From Phycisphaeraceae bacterium (GTDB taxonomy: Bacteria; Planctomycetota; Phycisphaerae; Phycisphaerales; Phycisphaeraceae): DNA of 64,000 nucleotides. The notes beneath the pieces were generated by a model. The model did not search any database. It was not told the DNA's origin and saw nothing but the letters and a program-made list of their open reading frames with translations. Every line of letters begins with the position of its first letter. Within the stretch, counting starts at the first letter, position 1. Made by a program: the position numbers and the translations under genes. Below are positions 44,409 through 53,372 of this stretch, piece by piece. Location of the stretch: assembly GCA_028277745.1 (NCBI GenBank), contig JANQFR010000082.1:124001-188000 (forward strand), given 5' to 3'.

Positions 44409-44822
44409 ATGCGGTACCTGGCGATCGATCCCGGCGATAAACGCACCGGCCTCGCGATCGGCGATGACCAGACCCGGATCGTCTCGCCGCTGCAGGTGAT
44501 TGAGACTTCCAGCCCGGACGAGCGGCTCCGCCTGATCAGCCGGGTCATCGCCGACGAGCAGCCCGACGCGATCGTCGTGGGGCTGCCGCTGAATATGGAC
44601 GGCAGCGAGGGGGAGCCGGCCAAACGGTCCCGGGCTCTGGCCCAGACGCTCAGCGCCCGGCTCGGGCTGCCGGCCCACCTGATGGACGAACGGCTGACCA
44701 GCGCGGCGGCGGACGCCCAACTGGCCGGGCAAGGGCTGACCCGCGACCAGAAAAAAGCCAGACGCGATGCGCTCGCCGCCGCCGAAATCCTTCGGGACTT
44801 CTTGGGCAGGGAAGATGCCTAG
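44409..44822 (+). CDS. ruvX: YqgF/RuvX pre-16S rRNA nuclease
   Basis: 137-aa RNase-H-fold nuclease that matures the 5' end of 16S rRNA (formerly proposed Holliday-junction resolvase). MRYLAIDPGDKRTGLAIGDD carries the catalytic Asp; VVGLPLNMDGSEG and MDERLTSAAADAQL match the family; C-terminal KARRDALAAAEILRDFL. TACAAT (44396-44401) sits 7 bases before ATG 44409 and no ribosome site is present. Divergent from the TolC-type gene. Confidence 0.93.
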   Translation: MRYLAIDPGDKRTGLAIGDDQTRIVSPLQVIETSSPDERLRLISRVIADEQPDAIVVGLPLNMDGSEGEPAKRSRALAQTLSARLGLPAHLMDERLTSAAADAQLAGQGLTRDQKKARRDALAAAEILRDFLGREDA

Positions 44823-44908
44823 ACTATTTGCCGCACACTTTCCCGCGTATTTCGTGAATAAATCAAACGCCGCAGGTGCATTGAGGACGGGGCAAATGTC
44901 CAAAAACC

Positions 44909-46177
44909 TTAGAAAAACAGGCCGTAGAGAAACAGGATCAGGCCCGGCCCGGCGATCGTGATCGCCACCCAGCCCAGCGTGTCACGCATCTCCGGCCGGA
45001 GCTTCAGCACCGGCCGATTCACCACCGCACACGCCCGGCGGGCGGCCGGCTCCCATCGGGCCATCCTAGCGAGCGAAGCCCGCAGGGTCTTTCGGGAGGC
45101 GGGCTCGGCCGCGTCCTCGACGACAGCCACGGATGAATATTCCTGCAGCTGGCGTTCGGGCTGTTCATCGAGTTCCTGCGCAACGTCCGCCGCGGTGGCC
45201 GCAGCGTCGGAGGAATTGAGTAATTCATCGGGGCTGGCGAAATCCCCGGCCAACGCGCCGTCCTGGGCCTGTTTCGCCGCCGCCTGGGCGGACGCCGCCT
45301 CCAGGGCCGCGGTCGACTCGGCGGCGCTACCGGAAGCTTCTTCATCGGTTTCCGCCTTGCCATCCATCACCTGACTGACCGTCTCAAACTCGCCCGCAAC
45401 CGCCCCATCAGCGTTCTCAGCGATCAATTCATCCAGCTCATCGAGCGAGACATTTGCCGGGGTCGGCCCATCGAACTCGGCAGAGGCGGGCGGCTCATCC
45501 TCGGCCGAGGACGGGTTCTGGGTGGCGGCCGCGGCCGACGCCGCGGCAACGGTTTCATCATCCGGCGGCTCGAACACGCCCTCGAGCCTGTCTGCTGGGG
45601 GGGAACTGGCCGCCCCGAGCAACTGATCGAGCTGAGCCGCGAGCGGGTCGGCCGGCGGCGCCTCCGCCTTGCTTGCCGTTTCCGACGCCGCGGGCTCCTC
45701 GCGGGCGGATTCTTCCGAAAGAGCCGTTTTCAACGCGTCGAGCGTCGCCTGCGCTTCGGGAGAGGACGTCTCGATCACCGACTCGATCTGCTCGTCGATC
45801 ACGTCGTCCGCCACGTGATCCGCGTCTGTCGACGGCTTGGGGGCGTTCTCGGCAGGGGGAGAGCCGTCCGGGGACAAGCCCATCGACGCGAGCATGGCCT
45901 GCTCCGCGACGTCTTCGGGAACCGAGGGGTTGTCGGGGTTGGCCTCGGCGGCGGCGGCTTTGGCGGCCTCGACGGCGGACACGGCCGGCTCGGCCTCGAT
46001 TTCGGCTTCAGGCTCGGGCTCGGCCTCGGCTTCCGCCGGCGGCGCGGCGGGCGGCGGTGCAGACACCAGCCCGGGCTCCTGGTCCTCGATGCGACGCAGC
46101 AGGCTGTCGAGTTGGGCGTCAAGATCGCCCAGCTTGTCAGACGTCTGCCCGTCGGGTTGTGTCTCTGAATCAGCCAC
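44909..46177 (-). CDS. Acidic, low-complexity tail-anchored protein
   Basis: 422 aa, dominated by Ala, Glu, Asp, Pro and Ser (EAEAEPEPEAEIEAEPAVSA). No enzymatic motif is visible. A basic segment (RKTLRASLARMARWEPAARR) precedes a single C-terminal membrane helix, WVAITIAGPGLILFLYGLFF. The N-terminal 25 residues may form a short coiled coil. The start is GTG 46177 with AAGGA upstream. It could be a disordered envelope or cell-division linker protein; no family recognised. Downstream of ruvX on the opposite strand. Confidence 0.7.
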   Translation of the reverse strand: MADSETQPDGQTSDKLGDLDAQLDSLLRRIEDQEPGLVSAPPPAAPPAEAEAEPEPEAEIEAEPAVSAVEAAKAAAAEANPDNPSVPEDVAEQAMLASMGLSPDGSPPAENAPKPSTDADHVADDVIDEQIESVIETSSPEAQATLDALKTALSEESAREEPAASETASKAEAPPADPLAAQLDQLLGAASSPPADRLEGVFEPPDDETVAAASAAAATQNPSSAEDEPPASAEFDGPTPANVSLDELDELIAENADGAVAGEFETVSQVMDGKAETDEEASGSAAESTAALEAASAQAAAKQAQDGALAGDFASPDELLNSSDAAATAADVAQELDEQPERQLQEYSSVAVVEDAAEPASRKTLRASLARMARWEPAARRACAVVNRPVLKLRPEMRDTLGWVAITIAGPGLILFLYGLFF

Positions 46178-46261
46178 GTTTCTCGTCCTTGCCTGACTTG
46201 CCTGACCGGTGCGGGTATCGTTTGATTCAAGGTCCGAGATTCATCGTGTCCGGCCCTCCCC

Positions 46262-46281
46262 CGGCCGGGCGCGCCCGGCCG
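46262..46281. repeat. Perfect GC palindrome, 20 bases
   Basis: CGGCCGGGCGCGCCCGGCCG lies midway between the two divergent gene starts (46177 and 46378). It could form a cruciform or be a binding site; no second copy was noticed in this window. Confidence 0.5.
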
Positions 46282-46377
46282 CGGCGTCACAGCCCGCACA
46301 ATCGACACCAACGGTTATCGACGCGGGCGGCGGCCGACTCAAGCGCCCCGATCCAACTCGGACGTAAGGATCGAATC

Positions 46378-47118
46378 ATGACCGTCGATTTCACCTTCAC
46401 CCCCACGACCCCGCGGCTGTTCTGCGGCGACCTGCCCAACCCGCGATTACCGGACCAGACCTGCTTCCTCGACCCCGAGCAGACCCGGCACGCCCGGAAA
46501 GTCCTGCGGCTGGGCGTCGGCGCCATCGTGCAACTCCTCGACGGACGCGGGACCTGCGCCGAAGCGCAGATCCTCGGATTCGAGCAGGGCTGCACGATCT
46601 GCCGGGTGACCGACCGCGAGTCGGTGGAGCCGCCCACGCCGACGCTGACGATCGCCACGTGCGTCCCCAAAGGGCCCCGCGCCGACGACATGATCGACCA
46701 GCTCAGCCAGCTTGGCGCCGACCGCATTATCCCGATGCGGGCCGACCGCAGCGTAGTCGATCCGCGTAGCGGGAAGCTCGAGAAATTCGAGCGGCGGGCG
46801 CAGGAAGCAAGCAAGCAGTGCGGCCGGTTCTACCTGCTGCGTATCGAAGAGCCCCGAGGGTTCGACGCGGTCCTGCACGAGCAGGCGGATGTCAGGCTGA
46901 TCCTCCACCCCGGCCGCCATGCCGTGCCGGAGCTGAGCCGGCGATTGCGTGAGGCCCAGCACGTGATCGCGCTGGTCGGCCCAGAGGGGGGCTTTACCGA
47001 AAATGAACTCAGCTGCGCCCATGCCGCGGGGTTCGAGCCGTGGTCGCTGGGCGACCACATCCTGCGGATCGAGACCGCCGCCGCCGCCGCGACCGCCCTG
47101 CTGCGCTATCCCCGCTGA
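46378..47118 (+). CDS. rsmE: 16S rRNA (uracil-1498-N3)-methyltransferase
   Basis: 246-aa SPOUT-class RNA methyltransferase. The N-terminal PUA-like domain contains EQTRHARKVLRLGVGAIVQL. The SPOUT domain has KGPRADDMIDQLSQLGADRI, RRAQEASKQCGRFYLLRI and the knot VGPEGGFTENEL plus LRIETAAAAATALL, all RsmE hallmarks. ATG 46378 is chosen with TAAGGA upstream; a 308-residue frame extension upstream is Arg/Pro-rich noise antisense to the neighbouring gene. Confidence 0.95.
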   Translation: MTVDFTFTPTTPRLFCGDLPNPRLPDQTCFLDPEQTRHARKVLRLGVGAIVQLLDGRGTCAEAQILGFEQGCTICRVTDRESVEPPTPTLTIATCVPKGPRADDMIDQLSQLGADRIIPMRADRSVVDPRSGKLEKFERRAQEASKQCGRFYLLRIEEPRGFDAVLHEQADVRLILHPGRHAVPELSRRLREAQHVIALVGPEGGFTENELSCAHAAGFEPWSLGDHILRIETAAAAATALLRYPR

Positions 47119-47188
47119 GCGCAGCGGCGCGACCGGCGGCGCGCCGCCTTTTGCCGCGGCGACGCCCGGGGGGTACATTGCCCGTCCG

Positions 47189-47902
47189 ATGCAGCCCCCC
47201 CGGATCGACCCCCCCGACCTTTCCGAACACGGCGGCCGCGGCGCGAGCAGCGACACGCGGCTGTTTATGCAGTTCCACGCCTTCACCGGGTGCCGCGACG
47301 ACGCGCCGCTCATCGACACCCTGGTCGCGGCCGGGTGCGATGCGGTGCTTTACCGTGACCTCAACGACCCGCTGGGCGTCGCGCTGGTCACGATGTCGAG
47401 CGATCCCGACTTCTTCATCGACACGGCGCAGCCGATCCTCCGCGCCGCGCCGTTCTCGACGCTCACCCCGCGGCCGGAATACACCATGTTCGGCCGGACG
47501 TACAGCCTCGGCTACGAACCAGACCTCGACGACACGCTGATCCAACGTCCCCGCCGGCACGCCCTCACCCCGGGCTGGCCCTGGGCCGTGTGGTACCCGC
47601 TGCGGCGCAGCGGCGCGTTCGCCCGACTCCCCGAAGAAGAGCAGAAAGACATCCTCAAAGAGCACGGCGTGATCGGATTCGCGTTCGGAACCAACGACCT
47701 GGCCCACGACATCCGCCTCGCCTGCCACGGCCTGGACAAGCACGATAACGACTTCGTCATCGGGCTGATGGGCAAGGACCTTCACCCGCTGTCCGCCCTG
47801 GTGCAGATGATGCGTAAGACCCGGCAGACCTCCACGTACCTGGAGCGCCTCGGGCCGTTCTTCGTCGGCCGGGTCGTGTACCAATCCCTCCTTAACGCTT
47901 AA
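47189..47902 (+). CDS. Chlorite dismutase-family protein (HemQ-like)
   Basis: 237 aa. Resembles the planctomycete branch of the chlorite dismutase/coproheme decarboxylase family: LFMQFHAFTGCRDDAPLID, WPWAVWYPLRRSGAFA, then RLACHGLDKHDNDFVIGLM with candidate proximal His, and the closing RQTSTYLERLGPFFVGRVVY. HemQ enzymes turn coproheme into heme b in the coproporphyrin-dependent pathway; which activity this one has cannot be told from sequence. TACATT (47174-47179) lies 9 bases before the ATG. It is 12 bases upstream of the UAP-like gene, possibly an operon. Confidence 0.78.
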   Translation: MQPPRIDPPDLSEHGGRGASSDTRLFMQFHAFTGCRDDAPLIDTLVAAGCDAVLYRDLNDPLGVALVTMSSDPDFFIDTAQPILRAAPFSTLTPRPEYTMFGRTYSLGYEPDLDDTLIQRPRRHALTPGWPWAVWYPLRRSGAFARLPEEEQKDILKEHGVIGFAFGTNDLAHDIRLACHGLDKHDNDFVIGLMGKDLHPLSALVQMMRKTRQTSTYLERLGPFFVGRVVYQSLLNA

Positions 47903-47914
47903 CCCCCCATACCC

Positions 47915-49333
47915 ATGCCGACTTCACTCTCACCACGTTACGACGCCGTCAAACAAGCCCTTGCCGACGTGGATCAGGAACACGTCCTGCGGTTTTTCGA
48001 TGAGCTCGATGAAGCCGGCCGAGATCGGTTGCTGACGCAGATCGAGGGCGTCGATTGGCCGGAAGTCGCCCGGCTGGTCGAGTCGCACGTGAAAAACAAG
48101 CCGACCTTCAAGCTGCCCGAAAACGTCAAGCCCGCGCCCTGGTATCCCCACACCCCCGGCCCCGATCAGTCGGATCGGTACGCCGAAGCCCGCGCTTTGG
48201 GGGAGCAGTTGATCCGCGACGGCGCGGTCGCCGCGTTCACCGTCGCCGGCGGCCAGGGCACCCGCCTCGGGTTCGACGGCCCCAAGGGGGCGTTCCCCGC
48301 GACCCCGGTCACCGGCAAGCCGTTGTTCCAGTGCTTTGCCGACTACCTGCTCAAGGTGCAGGACCGTTACGGCGTGGCCGTGCCGTATTACATCATGACC
48401 AGCCCTATCAATGACGAGGTCACCCGGGCCTTCTGGGCGAAGCACGACCACTTCGGGCTCGACCCGGCCAACGTCATGATTTTCCCCCAGGCCATGATGC
48501 CCGCCCTCGACCGTGAGACCGGCCGGGTCCTGCTCGCCGCCCGGGATTCACTCGCCCTCTCCCCCAACGGCCACGGCGGATCGCTCAAGGCTCTGCACAC
48601 CTCGGGCGCCCTGGCCGACATGAAGCAGCGCGGCGTCACGCAGATCAGCTACACCCAGGTCGACAACCCGATGGTCCGCCTCGTCGACCCGCTGTTCCTC
48701 GGGCTGCACGCCGCCGATCGAGCCCAGATGTCCTCCAAGATGCTGCCCAAACGCGAGCCCCTGGAAAAGCTCGGCAATTTCTGCCTCGTCGACGGCAAGA
48801 TGACCGTCATCGAGTATTCCGACCTGCCCGATGAATACGCCTACGAAACTCTGGAAAACGGCGAGCTGCGCTTCCGCGCGGGATCGATCGCGATCCACGT
48901 CATCCACGTCGACTTCGTCGAGTCGCTCAACCGCGGCGCGTTCGGCCTTCCGTTCCACCGCGCGGAGAAGAAGGTGGCCTTCATCGATGAGAACGGCGCC
49001 GAGCGCCGCCCGCAGACGCCCAACGCCGTCAAGCTGGAGACCTTCGTGTTCGACGCCCTGCCGATGTGCGAGGCCTCGATCGTGTACGAGGCGGACCGGC
49101 ACGACGAGTTCGCACCGATCAAGAACGCCGACGCCGAAAACTGCACGGACTGCCCGTCGTCGAGCCAGCGTCTCCAATCCGATCGCGCCAAGGCGTGGCT
49201 GACGTCCCGCGGCGTCCGGGTGGCCGAGGATGCGGTCGTCGAACTCAGCCAACGCACCGCGATCGAGCCCGACGACCTCGACCGGGCCGGCCTGCCGGAT
49301 TCGATCGGCCCGGGCGAACGGGTGTCTTTGTGA
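47915..49333 (+). CDS. UAP1/UDPGP-type nucleotidyltransferase
   Basis: 472-aa enzyme of the eukaryote-like UDP-N-acetylglucosamine (or UDP-glucose) pyrophosphorylase family. The nucleotide loop is FTVAGGQGTRLGFDGPKG (about residues 108-125). Other diagnostic stretches: PYYIMTSPINDEVTRAFW, PNGHGGSLKAL, QISYTQVDNPMVRLVDP and ETFVFDALP. Its N-terminal helices (VDQEHVLRFFDELDEAGRDR) match UAP1. It makes UDP-GlcNAc or a related UDP-sugar for glycan or peptidoglycan synthesis. Confidence 0.9.
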   Translation: MPTSLSPRYDAVKQALADVDQEHVLRFFDELDEAGRDRLLTQIEGVDWPEVARLVESHVKNKPTFKLPENVKPAPWYPHTPGPDQSDRYAEARALGEQLIRDGAVAAFTVAGGQGTRLGFDGPKGAFPATPVTGKPLFQCFADYLLKVQDRYGVAVPYYIMTSPINDEVTRAFWAKHDHFGLDPANVMIFPQAMMPALDRETGRVLLAARDSLALSPNGHGGSLKALHTSGALADMKQRGVTQISYTQVDNPMVRLVDPLFLGLHAADRAQMSSKMLPKREPLEKLGNFCLVDGKMTVIEYSDLPDEYAYETLENGELRFRAGSIAIHVIHVDFVESLNRGAFGLPFHRAEKKVAFIDENGAERRPQTPNAVKLETFVFDALPMCEASIVYEADRHDEFAPIKNADAENCTDCPSSSQRLQSDRAKAWLTSRGVRVAEDAVVELSQRTAIEPDDLDRAGLPDSIGPGERVSL

Positions 49334-49413
49334 TTTCGAACCCTGCCGGCTGCGGCAAAAGCGCGTAGCGGGCCCCGCCGCTAAACCGGGCCGGTTGGCG
49401 TTATCATGAGGGG

Positions 49414-50943
49414 GTGAATAGGGCCCTGTTCTATTGCCCGTTGATCGTGTTTTGGTCTGTGGCGGCGGGCGCTTCGCCGGTGCATGATGCGGCGGAGGCG
49501 GGGGATCTCGACCGTTTGCGGCAACTGGTGGACGCGGGCGGCCCGATCAATGAAATCGATCCATACGGCCGGACGCCGCTGCTCATCGCGGTGACGGCCG
49601 GCCACCGCGACGTGACGGGTTGGTTGATCGCCGCGGGCGCCGACCTGGAGATCGCAGACCGGTACGGCGCCACGCCTCTGCTCGCGGCGATCAATGAACG
49701 CCGTCTCGACGCGGTCGACCAGTTGCTCAACGCCGGGGCGAGCGTCGACGTCGCGGATCGCCTTCAGATGAGCCCGATGCACCTGGCGATTTTCAGCCGC
49801 GACCCGGCGATCATCCAGCGGTTGGTGGACGCGGACGCCGACGTCAACGCGGCCGGGATGCGTAAGATCACGCCGCTGCACCTCGCCGCGTCGTGGGGCG
49901 ACCCGACGGTGATCGCGATCCTGATCGACGCCCGGGCCAATGCCGCCGCGCGCAACGCCTGGGGCCTGACGCCGATCGACACCGCGGCGCAGTTCGGGCG
50001 CGACGACGCCGCCGGCCTGCTGCTGAGCCGGTCGCGTAACCGGCTCGCCCGACGCGAGGGCGCGATCCAGTTGCTCTGGGGCGCCGCCCGCAGCGGCGAC
50101 GTCCGGCGACTGGACGCCGCCCTGAAACTCGGCCCGCCGATCGACGCCCCCGACGACGACGGCCGCACCGCAATGCACCTGGCCGCGGCAGGGGGACACC
50201 TGCAGGCCATCGACATCCTGATCGAACGCAACGGCTCGGCGCGGACCGTGGACAAGCAAGGCTTTTCCCCCCTGCATCTGGCGCTTCAAAGCGGGCACGA
50301 TTCGTCGGCGTTGCTCCTGTTGCAACACGGCGCCGCGGCCGCGGCCCGGCTGCGCTCGGGGCGCACCCCCCTCCACCTGGCCGCCACCGGGTCCGGGGCC
50401 GAGGTGATCGCGGCCCTGCTGGACCGCAACGCCAACGTCGCCGCCCTGGACGAGCAGCGCCAATCCCCGCTGCATCTCGCCGCCGTCTCGGGAAACGTGG
50501 AAGCCGTGAACGCATTGATCGCGGCCCGGGCACCTTTGAATTTCATCGACCGCAACCGCCGCACGCCGCTGCACCTGGCCGTCGCCAACCGACGCCTCGA
50601 GGTCATCGACGCCCTGTTGGAAGCCGGCGCCAAGCCCGACCCGCGCGACAAAGCCGGCCTCGCCCCGCTGCATCTGGCGGCTCAGAACGGCGACGCCGAC
50701 GCCGTCCGGCGGTTGCTCGACGCCGACGCCAAACCCGACCCGCGTGACAAACGGGGCGACACCCCACTGCACCTCGCGGCGGAGGCCGGCCGCCTGGACG
50801 CGGTCAAGGTCCTTCTCGAACGCGGGGCCCCGGTCGACGTCGAAAATCGCGCTCAGCACACCCCGTTATTCCTGGCCGTGGCGGGGAAACACGACGAGGT
50901 CGCGGCGCTGCTTCGGCGTGAGACGCCGGGTGCTTCGCCTTAA
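49414..50943 (+). CDS. Exported ankyrin-repeat protein
   Basis: 509 aa made almost entirely of about 14 ankyrin repeats of roughly 33 residues (GRTPLLIAVTAGHRDVTGWL, GRTAMHLAAAGGHLQAIDIL, RRTPLHLAVANRRLEVIDAL and so on). One irregular stretch lies near residues 205-235. An N-terminal hydrophobic segment (LFYCPLIVFWSVAAGA) is a probable signal peptide, so it acts outside the cytoplasm as a binding scaffold. The start is GTG 49414, with TATCAT (49402-49407) 6 bases upstream and a GAGGGG stretch between. Confidence 0.88.
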   Translation: MNRALFYCPLIVFWSVAAGASPVHDAAEAGDLDRLRQLVDAGGPINEIDPYGRTPLLIAVTAGHRDVTGWLIAAGADLEIADRYGATPLLAAINERRLDAVDQLLNAGASVDVADRLQMSPMHLAIFSRDPAIIQRLVDADADVNAAGMRKITPLHLAASWGDPTVIAILIDARANAAARNAWGLTPIDTAAQFGRDDAAGLLLSRSRNRLARREGAIQLLWGAARSGDVRRLDAALKLGPPIDAPDDDGRTAMHLAAAGGHLQAIDILIERNGSARTVDKQGFSPLHLALQSGHDSSALLLLQHGAAAAARLRSGRTPLHLAATGSGAEVIAALLDRNANVAALDEQRQSPLHLAAVSGNVEAVNALIAARAPLNFIDRNRRTPLHLAVANRRLEVIDALLEAGAKPDPRDKAGLAPLHLAAQNGDADAVRRLLDADAKPDPRDKRGDTPLHLAAEAGRLDAVKVLLERGAPVDVENRAQHTPLFLAVAGKHDEVAALLRRETPGASP

Positions 50944-50968
50944 ATTTGTTGACAACCCAAACGTCCAC

Positions 50969-50999
50969 GGAGCCCCGCATGCGTATGCGGGGCTTAGGG
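50969..50999. repeat. Palindromic repeat family B, copy 2
   Basis: 31 bases: GGAGCCCCGCATG, centre CGT, ATGCGGGGCTTAGGG end. It lies between the convergent ankyrin and cysNC genes, mirroring the position of copy 1 (42497-42527). Confidence 0.85.
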
Positions 51000-51023
51000 C
51001 GGCGAGACGCACTCATGAACCCG

Positions 51024-52940
51024 TCAGATCACGCCCCGGTCACGGAGCAGTTGCATGATGCGGTCGACGCTCTCGTGGATCGACAACTCGTGCGTGGGCA
51101 GTTCGAGGTCCGGCGAGGCAGGGGGCTCGTAGGGGGCCTGAAGATCAAAGAACGGCTTGATCGCGTCGGGATCGGCCTGGCTGCCCGCCTCGGGGCGACG
51201 CTGCTTGCAGACGGTTTCGGGAGCGCTGAGATAGATCTCGAAGAAGCGGTCCCCGACGATTTCACGCACCATCGCACGGTCTTCAGCGGACGGCGATAAG
51301 AATGAGCAGATGCTGATCAAGCCGGCCTGGTTCACCAGCCGGGCGACCTCGGCCGCGCGGCGGAGGTTCTCGGCCCGGTCGTCGGGGGAGAACTTCAGAT
51401 CGACGTTGAGGCCCAGCCGGGCGTTGCGCGCATCCAGCACATGGACCGCTTTGCCCTCGTCAAAGAGGCGGCGCTCCAGCGCGTACGCGATCGCTGATTT
51501 CCCGCTGCCGGTGAGCCCGGTCAGCCAGACGGTGGCGGGTTTCTGAGCCAGACGCTGCTCCCGTTCCTCGGGCGTCACGAGGCTCTGGTGCGTCGCCACC
51601 TCGGTCGGGCGCTTCGCCGCCGACCGGCCCGCATCGGCGGTGCGGTCCAGGATCATCCCCGCGCCCACGGTGTTGTTGGTCAGCCGATCGATCACGATGA
51701 ACGCGCCGGTCGTGCGGTTGGACTTGTACGGGTCGTACGCGATCGACTGGGCGACCTCAACGACGCACCGGCCGATCTCATTCAACTCCAGACGATCGGC
51801 GTCGTGGCGGTGGAGGGTGTTCACGTCGATCCGGTAGCGCAGCTCGTTGACCACCCCCGGCGTCTTGCGGGTGGTCTGCTTGATGAGGTACTGCTTGCCG
51901 GGGACGAGCGGCGCTTCCGCCATCCAGACAATCATCGCGTCGAACGTCGTGCCGACATGAGGCACGTTACCGGGGTGGACGAGCATGTCGCCGCGGGAGA
52001 CGTCGATCTCGTCCTCAAGCGTCACGACCGGGGCCTGGGGCGGGAACGCCTCCTCGAGCTCACCGTCGTAGGTGACGACCGACCGGATGCGGCTGGTCTT
52101 ACGGGAGGGCAGGGCCATCACCTCGTCGCCGGGACGGATGACGCCCGAGGCGAGCGTACCGGCGAAACCCCGGAAGTGAAGGCTCGGACGCAAGACGTAT
52201 TGAACCGGAAAGCGCATGTCGATCAGGTTGCGGTCGGCGCTGATCACCACGTTTTCAAGCAGGTGCATCAACGACGAGCCCTGATACCACGGCGTGCGGT
52301 CGCTGATGTTGACCACGTTGTCGCCATTGAGCGCCGACATCGGCACGAACCGGATGTCGGGCAGGTCCAGCTTGGAGGCGAAGTCGCTGTAATCGCGTTT
52401 GATCTCCTCATAGCGGTCCTCGGAAAAACCGACCAGGTCCATCTTGTTGACGGCGACGATCACGTGCTTGATACCCAGCAGCGACGCGATGAAGGAGTGC
52501 CGCTTGGTCTGGGTCATCACGCCGTGGCGGGCGTCGATGAGGATGATGGCCAGGTCCGCGGTGGACGCGCCCGTGGCCATGTTGCGGGTGTACTGCTCGT
52601 GGCCGGGGGTGTCGGCGATGATGAACTTGCGCTTAGCGGTGGAGAAGTAGCGGTAAGCGACGTCGATGGTGATGCCCTGCTCGCGCTCGGCCTTGAGCCC
52701 GTCGGTCAGCAGGGCCAGGTCCGGCCCCTCCTCGACCGTGCCGACACGCAACGAGTCGGCCTTGATCGCTTCGAGGTGGTCTTCGTAGACCATCTTCGAG
52801 TCGTACATCAGCCGGCCGATCAGCGTCGATTTGCCGTCATCGACGCTGCCGCAGGTGAGCAGGCGCAGGAGTTCCTTACGCTCGTGCTGAGCGAGATAGG
52901 CGTCGATGTCCGTGGCGATCAGTTCGGATTGGTGGCTCAT
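51024..52940 (-). CDS. cysNC: Sulfate adenylyltransferase large subunit fused to APS kinase
   Basis: 638 aa. CysN domain (residues about 20-440): GTPase motifs [26 protein letters not shown] and AVNKMDLVG, then the EF-Tu-like beta domains. CysC domain (about 465-638): P-loop [15 protein letters not shown] and [11 protein letters not shown]. With CysD it activates sulfate to APS, and CysC phosphorylates it to PAPS, for cysteine synthesis or sulfation. The start codon is only 4 bases from an inverted heptamer repeat, and no ribosome site lies between. The cysD and cysNC genes are separated by the four-helix-bundle element. Confidence 0.96.
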   Translation of the reverse strand: MSHQSELIATDIDAYLAQHERKELLRLLTCGSVDDGKSTLIGRLMYDSKMVYEDHLEAIKADSLRVGTVEEGPDLALLTDGLKAEREQGITIDVAYRYFSTAKRKFIIADTPGHEQYTRNMATGASTADLAIILIDARHGVMTQTKRHSFIASLLGIKHVIVAVNKMDLVGFSEDRYEEIKRDYSDFASKLDLPDIRFVPMSALNGDNVVNISDRTPWYQGSSLMHLLENVVISADRNLIDMRFPVQYVLRPSLHFRGFAGTLASGVIRPGDEVMALPSRKTSRIRSVVTYDGELEEAFPPQAPVVTLEDEIDVSRGDMLVHPGNVPHVGTTFDAMIVWMAEAPLVPGKQYLIKQTTRKTPGVVNELRYRIDVNTLHRHDADRLELNEIGRCVVEVAQSIAYDPYKSNRTTGAFIVIDRLTNNTVGAGMILDRTADAGRSAAKRPTEVATHQSLVTPEEREQRLAQKPATVWLTGLTGSGKSAIAYALERRLFDEGKAVHVLDARNARLGLNVDLKFSPDDRAENLRRAAEVARLVNQAGLISICSFLSPSAEDRAMVREIVGDRFFEIYLSAPETVCKQRRPEAGSQADPDAIKPFFDLQAPYEPPASPDLELPTHELSIHESVDRIMQLLRDRGVI

Positions 52941-52944
52941 GGCG

Positions 52945-52977
52945 TAGGCGGTAGGGGTTAGGCGCTAGGGCCTAGGG
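52945..52977. repeat. Left inverted heptamer repeat
   Basis: Read on the minus strand it is a run of units CCCTAGG, CCCTAGC, GCCTAAC and CCCTACC with a partial unit at the end. It contains the stop codon of the four-helix-bundle gene (52972-52974) and ends 4 bases before the cysNC start codon. Confidence 0.85.
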
Positions 52978-53325
52978 GGTGGATTCCGGGTTCGGGCGGC
53001 CGACTTTTTGGATCAAGCGGGTGAGCATTTTGCCGACTTCCTGAGTCAACTCCCACGCGGGGAGGGCGGCTTCACGGTTCAAGCGTTGGACGCGGACGGC
53101 AGCGATCAGTTGAGTTTCTAGACCGGCGAGGGAGCCCCGGGCGTAAGACAAGTGCTTGAGGTAGTCGCCGGTATGGCTTCGGCCATAACCTTCGGCGATA
53201 TTGGACGCCACCGATACTGCCGCCCGCTGCATCTGCGAAGTCAGCCCAAAGCGCTCAGAATCCGACAACCGTTCGGTCAATAAGTACACGGCTTCAATCA
53301 ACTCCATCGCTCGCTGCCAAACCAC
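52972..53325 (-). CDS. Four-helix-bundle protein (23S rRNA intervening-sequence protein/Avd-like family)
   Basis: 117 aa. Family marks: VVWQRAMELIEAVYLLTERL, RFGLTSQMQRAAVSVASNIA, then EGYGR and YLKHLSYARGSLAGLETQL; four amphipathic helices. The family includes proteins encoded in 23S rRNA insertions and the Avd accessory proteins of diversity-generating retroelements; no reverse transcriptase or template repeat is present here. GTG 53325 is the only normal start, but the frame stays open upstream to 53390, inside the repeat, and encodes the family-like ARGYRGLVVW, so translation may begin earlier at a rare codon. Its TAG stop lies in the left repeat. Confidence 0.88.
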   Translation of the reverse strand: MVWQRAMELIEAVYLLTERLSDSERFGLTSQMQRAAVSVASNIAEGYGRSHTGDYLKHLSYARGSLAGLETQLIAAVRVQRLNREAALPAWELTQEVGKMLTRLIQKVGRPNPESTP

Positions 53326-53372
53326 GAGCCCCCGATACCCACGAGCGTCCCAATGAATGTCTCCGATTTCTT

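Noticed and set aside
45454-46377. 308-residue N-terminal extension of RsmE
   Set aside because: The extension is Arg/Pro-rich and antisense to the acidic protein gene; RsmE has normal length from ATG 46378 with a ribosome site.
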